A stretch of DNA of 64,000 nt from Endozoicomonas sp. NE40 (GTDB lineage: Bacteria; Pseudomonadota; Gammaproteobacteria; Pseudomonadales; Endozoicomonadaceae). Under the pieces are notes generated by a model. It had not been told where the DNA came from and did not search any database. It was given only the letters and a program-made list of their open reading frames with translations. Positions within the stretch are counted from its first letter, which is position 1; each line of letters begins with the position of its first letter. Below are positions 8,821 to 16,224 of the stretch, in pieces. Position numbers and translations under genes: made by a program. The stretch is taken from contig NZ_JBEWTB010000002.1 of assembly GCF_040549045.1 (NCBI RefSeq), positions 1,395,501 through 1,459,500 on the forward strand, written 5' to 3'.

Positions 8821-9258
8821 TTACACGTTCAGATTAAACGTCACCGGGCCATCATTAAGAAGAGAAACTTTCATATCGGCAGCAAACTGGCCGGTTGCAA
8901 CATCAGCATGCAGCGTTTTTGCGTGCTGGACAAAATAATCATACATCGCCTCTCCGTGTTCAGGGCTGGCTCCTGAACTGAAACCGGGTCGCAACCCTTT
9001 GCGGGTATCAGCCACCAGAGTGAACTGCGAAACGATCAGCAGACCGCCTCCGGTATCTTTCAGTCCCAGATTCATCTTGCCCTGCTCATCCGAAAAAACA
9101 CGATACTTCAGCACCTTTTCCAGCAGTTTATCGGCTTTGGCCTGGTCGTCGTCTTTCTCTACGCCCAGAAACAATAACAACCCCTCACCAATCTCACCGA
9201 CTGTTTCACCATCAACTTTTACACTGGCAAACTGAACCCTCTGAATAAGTCCGCGCAT
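8821..9258 (-). CDS. dtd: D-aminoacyl-tRNA deacylase
   Basis: Dtd hydrolyses D-aminoacyl-tRNAs (and glycyl-tRNA-Ala), protecting translation. The 145-residue protein has both signature motifs: SQFTLVADTRKG and the cross-subunit Gly-cisPro loop NDGPVTF near the C-terminus. It starts MRGLIQRVQFASVKVDGE, typical of the family. In Pseudomonas dtd and pip are adjacent; here the forkhead-domain gene lies between them on the opposite strand. Confidence 0.97.
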   Translation of the reverse strand: MRGLIQRVQFASVKVDGETVGEIGEGLLLFLGVEKDDDQAKADKLLEKVLKYRVFSDEQGKMNLGLKDTGGGLLIVSQFTLVADTRKGLRPGFSSGASPEHGEAMYDYFVQHAKTLHADVATGQFAADMKVSLLNDGPVTFNLNV

Positions 9259-9450
9259 AACCGGATCAACTCCTTTAGTTTCTTCAAAAAAATGGCAACC
9301 CGCAGTGAACTCTGCTTTTTACATAATCTGAGAAAGCAACCTGTTAGCTGAGGTAACAAAAATGGTCAGTATTCCTGACACCACTGAATTTTCCACAAAT
9401 AAATGATCCAAACAGGCAGAAATTTATTTTAAACAGGAATTTTGACTGCC

Positions 9451-10716
9451 ATGGACATTTCTACACCATCTTCCTCAGCCCAAGAGTACCCATACTTAGT
9501 AAGCAGCGAGCCTGCACCTACCAGCTCCCCACTGTTCTCTGGCTGGTATACGACAGCCAGGGCAGGAAGCTCTACCTTTAAACCCGAGGCATCCTCTCAA
9601 CCATACAGATCAGGTAATATCTCATCAGGCAAGAGCATAAACACCTATTCCGTGAGAAACGTGATGCCCGGTGAAAAAAATTCTCAGGTATCTACCTATA
9701 AGGACATGATTAAGAAAGCGATTGAAAGTGCGCCTGGACAAAAAATGCTGCTTAACGAAATATACCAATGGTTCCAAAATGAACAGCCTGCTTATATCGC
9801 GAAAAAAGGTGACTGGAAAAACTCTATCCGTCATAACCTCTCTTTACACTCCCAGTTCGTTAAAACTGGGTTCAACAAATCAGCTAAAAGCAATTATTGG
9901 GGAATTAATTCTTCCAAATCAAAGCAAGATAAAAAATCCAGCAAACAACGAAAGCGGCAAAAATCAGGGGCATCAGCGAGTAGTACTACACTGACCAGTA
10001 CCTCTTCTACTGTGCGTGTTAATCAGCTACCGGCAAAGGATAGAGTTGAGACACCGGTATCCACTACTCATTGGGAACCCAGATTAAACCTTTCAACAAA
10101 CATCGGATTCAGTCAGAGTCACTTCCACACACCTTCCAAAATTCTGCCGGAGTATTGCTCAACAGCCATTGATCGGTCTGACTCAATGACCTCAGAATAT
10201 AGTCTGCCTGGAACCTCCTCATTAAAGCCAAATTCTCCACTGCTTCAGAGCTGGCCGGTCAACAATAGGCTGCAAACTCCACCATCTATAGAGATTAGTG
10301 AGGATAGTTCACCAGCGTCAGCCGACTTTGGCTTACATCAGGAAGCAACTTTAACAGGCAAGAACCCAGACAATACGGAAGTACCGGTGGATAAGCTAGA
10401 ACCATCGTTAGTTAGCCCACCTTTTCAAAGATTCACCCCAGACGTCATTTCATGGCTACTTGATCCTGATAGTACTGATAGACCTTATGTAGGCTGGCAA
10501 AGCCCCCAAATGAACAATCCGACCAGTAATACCACTCACGGATGGACAACCCACACTGGCGACACACCCTATTATCTGGCTCCTTTGGATGGCTTCTCAC
10601 CTGAACCATATGGTTACTTCCGACCTACAGACAATCCATACGGTGGAAGCAGCACGTACAGCTCAGAGCTATCAGCCAAACCAAAAGGCGCCGGAGGCAG
10701 TTCTGGAAACGACTGA
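9451..10716 (+). CDS. Forkhead (winged-helix) domain protein, eukaryote-like
   Basis: The product has a eukaryotic forkhead DNA-binding domain. Counting from the in-frame TTG at 9442 (three residues before the ATG at 9451), it covers about residues 83-155: helix 1 STYKDMIKKAIESAPGQKM, helix 2 LLNEIYQWFQ, the recognition helix WKNSIRHNLSLHSQFVK (125-141) and wing/strand SNYWGI (150-155). NSIRH carries the Asn, Arg and His that contact DNA in FOX proteins, and the helix is close to FOXM/FOXN-type sequences. The usual PPYSY start of the domain is replaced. A Lys/Arg-rich segment (159-174) could act as a nuclear localisation signal. The rest is Ser/Thr/Pro-rich and probably disordered. No signal peptide or membrane segment. 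AGGA at 9435-9438 could serve either start. Inference: a secreted host-nucleus effector; a bacterial regulator is the alternative. Confidence 0.88.
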   Translation: MDISTPSSSAQEYPYLVSSEPAPTSSPLFSGWYTTARAGSSTFKPEASSQPYRSGNISSGKSINTYSVRNVMPGEKNSQVSTYKDMIKKAIESAPGQKMLLNEIYQWFQNEQPAYIAKKGDWKNSIRHNLSLHSQFVKTGFNKSAKSNYWGINSSKSKQDKKSSKQRKRQKSGASASSTTLTSTSSTVRVNQLPAKDRVETPVSTTHWEPRLNLSTNIGFSQSHFHTPSKILPEYCSTAIDRSDSMTSEYSLPGTSSLKPNSPLLQSWPVNNRLQTPPSIEISEDSSPASADFGLHQEATLTGKNPDNTEVPVDKLEPSLVSPPFQRFTPDVISWLLDPDSTDRPYVGWQSPQMNNPTSNTTHGWTTHTGDTPYYLAPLDGFSPEPYGYFRPTDNPYGGSSTYSSELSAKPKGAGGSSGND

Positions 10717-10750
10717 CGGCGGAATATCAGGCCAGAGAAGCCGTATGTGC

Positions 10751-10799
10751 GCTTTAATTAATCGGAGAGAACTCTCTCCTTGCTTGTTACGATTAAAGC
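10751..10799. terminator. Nested inverted repeat between the forkhead gene and pip
   Basis: Inner stem GGAGAG (10764-10769) with CTCTCC (10774-10779) is enclosed by imperfect outer arms GCTTTAAT (10751-10758) and ATTAAAGC (10792-10799). It sits between convergent genes and is a plausible bidirectional terminator. Confidence 0.5.
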
Positions 10800-10802
10800 C
10801 GG

Positions 10803-11759
10803 CTAGGCTTCGAACTGGCGGGCAAACTTGTCCGAAGCGCGCACCAGAGCATCGGTAATAGATGCTTCACTGGCAGCATGGCCGGCATCCCGAATCACCA
10901 GCAACTCGGCCTTCGTCCAGTGTCTGGCAAGTTCTGATGCATTATCCAGTGGACAGACCATATCGTAACGACCATGAATGATAATGCCGGGAATCTGGTC
11001 GATCAGCCCCATGTTACTGATGATTTGTCCCGGTTTTAAAAAGGCATCATTAACAAAGTAGTGGGCTTCAATCCGTGCGATAGCCATAGCGAAGTGTGGG
11101 TCAGCCGCTTCATCTTCCATCTCCTGACTGGGTCGCAGTGAACTGATTCTGCCTTCCCAGAGAGACCAGTGTTTGGCGGCATTCATACGGGCCAGTTCGT
11201 TATCTCCCATTAAACGACGATGATACGCCTTCAGCATATCGCCGCGTTCTTTTTCAGGAATAATCTCTTCAAAATGCGCCCAGTGGTCAGGAAAGATCCG
11301 GGCGGCACCATCAGGCTTGTAAAGCCAGTCCTGATCCTGCTGCCGGGCAAGAAAGATGCCGCGTAGGATAAGCCCCTTAACCTTTGCCGGATGAGCCTGG
11401 GCATAGACCAGAGACAAAGTCGATCCCCAGGAACCTCCAAACAGCACCCAGCTGTCTACTTTGAGAAAAGTGCGAATCTTTTCAATATCCTCAACCAGAT
11501 GCTGAGTGGTGTTGTCTTTCAGTTCCAGATGCGGTCTGGAATGACCACAGCCACGCTGGTCGAAAACAATAATCCGGTACTTTTCCGGATCAAAAAAGCG
11601 CCGGGACTTTTCTGTACTCCCTGCCCCGGGACCACCATGAATAAACAGAACCGGAATGCCATCCGGGCTACCACTCTCCTCGACATACAGTTCATGAAGC
11701 TTATCCACTTTCAGAAAATGGGTGGCGTAAGGTTTGATGGCAGGGTAGAGCGTATGCAT
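10803..11759 (-). CDS. pip: Proline iminopeptidase
   Basis: Pip removes N-terminal proline from peptides. The 318-residue alpha/beta hydrolase of family S33 shows the oxyanion segment HGGPGAG (41-47), the nucleophile elbow GGSWGS with Ser110, an Asp in HGRYDMVCP and the catalytic His in DAGHAAS. The helical cap begins after DWLYKPDGAARIFPDHW, a family marker. Expected cytoplasmic. It is convergent with the forkhead gene. Confidence 0.96.
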   Translation of the reverse strand: MHTLYPAIKPYATHFLKVDKLHELYVEESGSPDGIPVLFIHGGPGAGSTEKSRRFFDPEKYRIIVFDQRGCGHSRPHLELKDNTTQHLVEDIEKIRTFLKVDSWVLFGGSWGSTLSLVYAQAHPAKVKGLILRGIFLARQQDQDWLYKPDGAARIFPDHWAHFEEIIPEKERGDMLKAYHRRLMGDNELARMNAAKHWSLWEGRISSLRPSQEMEDEAADPHFAMAIARIEAHYFVNDAFLKPGQIISNMGLIDQIPGIIIHGRYDMVCPLDNASELARHWTKAELLVIRDAGHAASEASITDALVRASDKFARQFEA

Positions 11760-11900
11760 GGGTATTCCTTCAAATGCGACTAATGGTCACAAACTGGCAA
11801 GTCAACCATTACTAAAACATACCCTGAAAACCCGCTCAGTAGAAGTCAAAGCGACAGAGAAAACCACTAAACCTCAACTGGGATCCCGATAACCGGGACA

Positions 11901-11919
11901 GGCAGGCTAACAGCCTGCC
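11901..11919. repeat. Perfect 8-bp inverted repeat, possible terminator of the esterase gene
   Basis: GGCAGGCT (11901-11908) and AGCCTGCC (11912-11919) flank a 3-nt loop in the intergenic stretch between the esterase (stop 11997) and pip (start 11759), both on the minus strand. There is no T-tract, so terminator function is uncertain. The rest of 11760-11996 shows nothing else I can support. Confidence 0.4.
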
Positions 11920-11986
11920 GTTGCATACATCCCGCAAGTACTGACAATGACTCTTTTACCTACATAAAGCCGTGTCGTTTTATTTT

Positions 11987-12002
11987 CTGTAAACGATTAC
12001 AG
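11987..12002. repeat. 16-bp palindrome, copy 1 (overlaps esterase stop)
   Basis: CTGTAAACGATTACAG is a near-perfect palindrome with a central CG, the layout of LacI/GalR-family operators. It supplies the esterase stop codon on the minus strand. An identical copy is at 12999-13014 and the flanking TCTGA/TTCAG bases are also shared. Regulatory role is inference. Confidence 0.7.
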
Positions 12003-12842
12003 GTCTGATTTCAGTAACCATCGCAGCATGTCAGGGAACCGCTTTGCCCAGTCTTTCTCTGAATGCATACCTTCGTGGTCAATGTTCAGGCACAGCCGTC
12101 TGGTAAAGGGTTTCCGGGACAATTGCTGGTAGAATGACCGGACACCCTCAAGGTAGATATCGGGAAAGCACTGCAATGATGAATCGCTGGTTTCTCTGGT
12201 GCCAATATCCATGTAGATGGAGAGTGATTTAACAAAATCAGTCTCATCAATAAACGTCCTGAGTGGTTTTTCTGCAAACCAGAAAGCAGGGGACATGGCA
12301 CCCACATTACTGAAGATATCCGGGTATTTCAGAGCCGTATAAAGGCTGATTACTGCCCCCATTGAACTACCTGCGATCAGAGTTGTTTCCCGACCCGGGC
12401 GGGTTCTGAAATGCTGATCTATAAATGGTTTCAGTGTCCGGGTTAACCAGTCAGTGTAAAGGTCACCTTTGCCACCCCTGGTCAGTTTCTGGTTTTGCCA
12501 GTGATTCAGCCCAACGGCTGGCGCAGCATACCATGGTGAATACTCACTCATGCGATCAAGTCCGGCGTCCTCAACAGAACAGTCAATAGCAACCAGAATG
12601 ACCCCTGATGTGATGCCTGTTTTCTGCAGCTGGTCGAGCTGTTCACCTGCCTGCCAGCTGGCACCTGAAACAGGGGACCCCGGGTAGAAAAGGTTTTGAC
12701 CGTCATGCATGTAGAGAACAGGGTAAGTGTTAATTGAGCACTCATAGTCAATCGGTAAATACACTTTTACCAGGCCTGCACGCTGCAGAGGGGATTGTTT
12801 TAAGTTCTGAACAATTTTAAGGCGTGTCTGTTCGTAATCCAT
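11997..12842 (-). CDS. Putative esterase (esterase D / enterochelin-esterase-like alpha/beta hydrolase)
   Basis: The 281-residue protein belongs to the PF00756 type of alpha/beta hydrolases. It has PVLYMHDGQNLF near residue 41 (the usual start of the fold in this family), the nucleophile elbow GSSMG with Ser160, and a likely catalytic His in DHEGMHSEKDW near the C-terminus. No signal peptide is visible, so it is probably cytoplasmic. Relatives cleave S-formylglutathione, siderophore esters or acetyl esters; the substrate cannot be told from sequence. It stands alone between pip and typA, flanked by two copies of a 16-bp palindrome. Confidence 0.85.
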   Translation of the reverse strand: MDYEQTRLKIVQNLKQSPLQRAGLVKVYLPIDYECSINTYPVLYMHDGQNLFYPGSPVSGASWQAGEQLDQLQKTGITSGVILVAIDCSVEDAGLDRMSEYSPWYAAPAVGLNHWQNQKLTRGGKGDLYTDWLTRTLKPFIDQHFRTRPGRETTLIAGSSMGAVISLYTALKYPDIFSNVGAMSPAFWFAEKPLRTFIDETDFVKSLSIYMDIGTRETSDSSLQCFPDIYLEGVRSFYQQLSRKPFTRRLCLNIDHEGMHSEKDWAKRFPDMLRWLLKSDL

Positions 12843-12998
12843 GATCTTTATAAAAAAAGAGTCAGCAGCATCTGTTGTGGGACAGAGTAAGCTGACTGCT
12901 GACCATAAGGATATTAAATGAAACGCATAACGATCCGGCCAGAAACTGCGAAGGAACGTTATGGCTTCATTCTAATTGAAAATGGTCAGCCAGTAGCG

Positions 12999-13014
12999 CT
13001 GTAAACGATTACAG
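12999..13014. repeat. 16-bp palindrome, copy 2
   Basis: Identical to the sequence at 11987-12002 (CTGTAAACGATTACAG). It lies 157 bp upstream of the esterase start and could be an operator for it, or part of a short decayed duplication, since flanking bases also match copy 1. Confidence 0.7.
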
Positions 13015-13175
13015 TCTGACCTTCAGAATGGCAGGGGATTATGCACAAACAAGCCGTTAAAAAGCTGCTGAGTGAATGGCTATAGCCGGGTACAATCGAA
13101 TGCAAAATTTCAAGGACTTCGAGCTGCAGGTTGATGGCTTATGGTTACTCACTGACCAGAATGTTCAGGCAGCAA

Positions 13176-13194
13176 AGGAGGCACAAAGCCTCCT
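13176..13194 (-). terminator. Hairpin downstream of typA
   Basis: AGGAGGC (13176-13182) pairs with GCCTCCT (13188-13194) around a 5-nt loop. On the minus strand it follows the typA stop by 35 nt and is followed by TTGCT. Confidence 0.55.
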
Positions 13195-13229
13195 CCCACA
13201 GCAAATGCTGTTAATACCAGTCGCAATAA

Positions 13230-15044
13230 TTATTTAGAACGGCTGGCACGCTTGCGCTCATGTTCTTTCAGGAACTTCTTACGCAGGCGAATGTGGTTAG
13301 GTGTTACCTCTACCAGTTCATCGTCGTCGATGAATTCCAGAGCCTGTTCCAGAGAGTGACGAATAGGTGGTGTCAGCTGAATGTTTTCATCAGAGCCAGA
13401 CGCACGAACGTTGGTCAGTTGCTTGCCTTTGGTCGGGTTAACCACCAGGTCATTGTCACGGTTGTGCAGACCGATGATCTGGCCTTCATACACGTCAACG
13501 TTAGGCGGCAGGAACAAACGACCACGGTCTTGCAGGTTCCACAGGGCATAACCCAGTACCTTGCCGTTTACCATGGAAACCAGCACACCGTTCTGGCGAT
13601 GAGTCACTTCACCGTCTTTTACGACACCGTAGTGATCAAAGACATTGGTCAGGATACCGCTACCGGATGTCATGGTCAGGAACTGGGAACGGAAACCGAT
13701 CAGGCCACGGGCTGGCATGACGAATTCCAGACGTACACGACCTTTGCCGTCTGGTACCATATTGGTCAGTTCGGCTTTACGCAGACCCATCTCTTCCATC
13801 AGGGAACCCTGATGTTCTTCTTCGATGTCAATCACCACCTGTTCGTAAGGTTCCTGTTTGACACCGTCGACTTCGCGTACCACCACTTCAGGACGGGAAA
13901 CACCCAGCTCGAAGCCTTCACGACGCATGGTTTCAATCAGAACAGACAGGTGCAGCTCACCACGGCCTGATACCTTGAACTTGTCGGCACTGTCGCCCGG
14001 CTCTACCCGCAGGGCAACGTTGTGCAGCAGTTCCTGCTCCAGACGATCCTTAATATTACGGGAGGTCACGTACTTGCCATCCTGACCGGCAAACGGAGAG
14101 TCGTTCACCTGGAAGGTCATGCTGACCGTTGGCTCATCTACAGTCAGTGGTGGCAGCGCTTCAACATTATCCGGGTGGCACAGGGTGTCAGAGATATTCA
14201 GCTTGTCGATACCGGTCACACAAACGATATCTCCCGCACGAGCCTCTTCTACGTCAACACGCTCCAGACCCAGATGGCCCATCACTTTCAGAATTTTGGC
14301 GCTGCGTACATTGCCATCGGCACCAATCAGCTTGATCGGAGTGGAAGGCTTCAAGGTACCACGGGTGATACGACCCACACCGATAACACCCAGGAAGCTG
14401 CTGTAATCCAGGGCAGACACCTGCATCTGGAAAGGTGCTTCAACATCAACTTTTGGAGCCGGTACATTGCTGGTAATCATCTCGAACAGTGGCGTCATGT
14501 CTTCCGCCATGTTCTCAGGGTCATCACCGGCAATACCGTTCAGGGCAGAAGCGTAAATGACCGGGAAGTCCAGTTGTTCTTCCGTCGCACCCAGACGGTC
14601 AAACAGGTCAAACACTTCATCCATTACCCAGTCTGGACGGGCGCCCGGGCGGTCAATCTTGTTGATCACCACAATCGGGCGCAGTCCCTGTTCAAACGCC
14701 TTCTGGGTTACAAAACGCGTCTGGGGCATTGGGCCATCCACGGCGTCTACCAGCAGCAATACGGAGTCCACCATGGACAGAACCCGCTCTACCTCACCAC
14801 CGAAATCAGCGTGTCCCGGCGTGTCCACAATATTGATGTGGAAATCCTGCCAGTTGATCGCCGTGTTTTTCGCCAGAATGGTAATGCCGCGCTCTTTTTC
14901 CTGGTCGTTGGAGTCCATGATGCGCTCAGCACCCTGATCCTTGCGACCCAAAGTGCCTGACTGCTGCAGCAGTTTGTCTACCAGCGTCGTTTTACCGTGG
15001 TCAACGTGCGCGATAATCGCAATATTACGAAGTTTTTCTATCAC
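13230..15044 (-). CDS. typA: TypA/BipA ribosome-associated GTPase
   Basis: TypA is a translational GTPase that binds ribosomes and helps 50S assembly and stress responses. The 604-residue protein has G1 AHVDHGKTTLVD, G3 DTPGHADFGGEV, G4 NKIDRPGARP, EF-G-like domains II, III and V, and the specific C-terminal domain with GLIGFRSQFLTMTSG and HNRDNDLVVNPTKGKQLTN. Length and both ends match the family. It is followed by its own hairpin; the kinase-like gene upstream is only 13 bp away, so they are probably cotranscribed. Confidence 0.98.
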   Translation of the reverse strand: MIEKLRNIAIIAHVDHGKTTLVDKLLQQSGTLGRKDQGAERIMDSNDQEKERGITILAKNTAINWQDFHINIVDTPGHADFGGEVERVLSMVDSVLLLVDAVDGPMPQTRFVTQKAFEQGLRPIVVINKIDRPGARPDWVMDEVFDLFDRLGATEEQLDFPVIYASALNGIAGDDPENMAEDMTPLFEMITSNVPAPKVDVEAPFQMQVSALDYSSFLGVIGVGRITRGTLKPSTPIKLIGADGNVRSAKILKVMGHLGLERVDVEEARAGDIVCVTGIDKLNISDTLCHPDNVEALPPLTVDEPTVSMTFQVNDSPFAGQDGKYVTSRNIKDRLEQELLHNVALRVEPGDSADKFKVSGRGELHLSVLIETMRREGFELGVSRPEVVVREVDGVKQEPYEQVVIDIEEEHQGSLMEEMGLRKAELTNMVPDGKGRVRLEFVMPARGLIGFRSQFLTMTSGSGILTNVFDHYGVVKDGEVTHRQNGVLVSMVNGKVLGYALWNLQDRGRLFLPPNVDVYEGQIIGLHNRDNDLVVNPTKGKQLTNVRASGSDENIQLTPPIRHSLEQALEFIDDDELVEVTPNHIRLRKKFLKEHERKRASRSK

Positions 15045-15057
15045 TTTCTTTCTCTCA

Positions 15058-15732
15058 TCAAATCTCGTTTACAGTCCCTGACTGAATAACACGGGTCACT
15101 TCTTCAGCGTCTATATTGGCCTGTTCCGCGTACACCGAAGGGAATGTGTTATTTTCAAGCAGGTAAGCCACATCGGCCTCGTAACGGGCCATGTGACAGA
15201 AATTCCTCAAGCACAGCTCTTTTTTCAGAGCGCCGAAGCTAAAGCGCATATCGGCAATATCGATCAACCCGAGAGTTCCATCGGGCTGCTGCACAATATT
15301 GCCCAGGTGTGCAGAGCGAAAATACACGCCCAGCCTGTGCATTCTGGCGATCAGTCGGGCATTGTCTGCCAGTAACTGCTGCCTCTGCTGTGCGCTGACC
15401 AGAGGCAGCGCCTGCCGCAGGGTTTTGCCTGGTAGAGGCTGATAATGCACTGCGGTTCTTGCAACAGAAGGTATACGGTAGCAGTTAATTATCTCTACCG
15501 TCGGAATATTCAGTTGATGCAGCCTGTCGGCATTTCGTGCAAAACGAACAGAATAGGGCAGGAACCGGGCAGAGCTGAACCGGCTTTTTACCATAAACAG
15601 TTTCAGGAACGAGCCATCGTTCAGACGCAGGACTTTATCGCCGTCCCCATCGCGCTCGATAACCTCTGCGCCCTTGCACAAGGCCTGAAAATCCCTGTCA
15701 GAAAGTCGCTTGCCAAACAGCCGCCGCATCAC
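15058..15732 (-). CDS. Kinase-fold protein of the LPS kinase / 'toluene tolerance' type
   Basis: The 224-residue protein looks like a small atypical kinase of the WaaP/Kdo-kinase type. It has an N-lobe with VLRLNDGSFLKLF, a catalytic-loop-like FRSAHLGNIVQQPDG (His and Asn kept, the usual catalytic Asp not evident) and a DFG-like LIDIADMRF. Related short proteins are annotated as toluene tolerance proteins in Pseudomonas. The substrate is unknown; a sugar-phosphate role in the envelope is inference. It lies directly upstream of typA. Confidence 0.65.
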   Translation of the reverse strand: MMRRLFGKRLSDRDFQALCKGAEVIERDGDGDKVLRLNDGSFLKLFMVKSRFSSARFLPYSVRFARNADRLHQLNIPTVEIINCYRIPSVARTAVHYQPLPGKTLRQALPLVSAQQRQQLLADNARLIARMHRLGVYFRSAHLGNIVQQPDGTLGLIDIADMRFSFGALKKELCLRNFCHMARYEADVAYLLENNTFPSVYAEQANIDAEEVTRVIQSGTVNEI

Positions 15733-16007
15733 CTGAAATCTACCTGTAATAACCGGGGAAAATTAAAAAGCGCTGAATATTAACGCATACCGATGAAAAA
15801 TGCTCATATCAATCGCCTTAGTAGCCTTAGTAACGTATTCGAATTTTGGCGTACCATCAGGGCAACCACAGCTCAGAGCTGTGCCAGCTCACCTGTGCTT
15901 GTGGGTTCCCGGCAGGCTTTTCCACATAGTGAATAGGTTTTTTCTCTGCTTGAAAAAAACAACAATCAAGACAAAGATGTAACATAAGTAACCTAAGTCA
16001 CATTGTT

Positions 16008-16214
16008 ATGAGCAGAAGTAATAGCGGCAGAGTCGTCGTTGATATCGATGTCTCCTTGAAAAAACAGTTATATGCACAGCTATCTATAGATGGGCTAACC
16101 CTCAAGGAGTTTTTCCTCAGTTCTGTCAAAGCTTATATAGAAAAAGGCGGGACTGGAGCCTCCACCAAAATTGAAGCAGCAAGCTCAGGCAACCATTCGA
16201 ACAAAACAGAGTAA
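16008..16214 (+). CDS. Small ribbon-helix-helix-like protein upstream of the methyltransferase
   Basis: This 68-residue frame reads RVVVDIDVSLKKQLYAQLSIDGLTLKEFFLSSVKAYIEKGG, a beta strand followed by two helices as in ribbon-helix-helix DNA-binding proteins. It begins in an AT-rich region after typA's neighbour and ends 10 bp before the preferred methyltransferase start, so they form one transcription unit. It may autoregulate the modification gene or be an antitoxin-like protein; the family is not certain. Confidence 0.55.
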   Translation: MSRSNSGRVVVDIDVSLKKQLYAQLSIDGLTLKEFFLSSVKAYIEKGGTGASTKIEAASSGNHSNKTE

Positions 16215-16224
16215 AAAAGCATAT

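Larger units (their letters stand above)
12843..13229. other. 387-bp intergenic region with a 28-codon reading frame
   Basis: Between the esterase and typA. A short plus-strand frame at 12918-13004 (28 codons, starting MKRITIRPETAKERYG) is preceded at good spacing by AAGGA and ends on the second copy of the palindrome, which supplies its stop codon. I do not recognise the peptide. The remainder holds the palindrome and the typA hairpin; no other gene is evident. Confidence 0.35.

Noticed and set aside
13260..14960. Plus-strand frames opposite typA
   Set aside because: Antisense of a highly conserved GTPase gene; no domain support.
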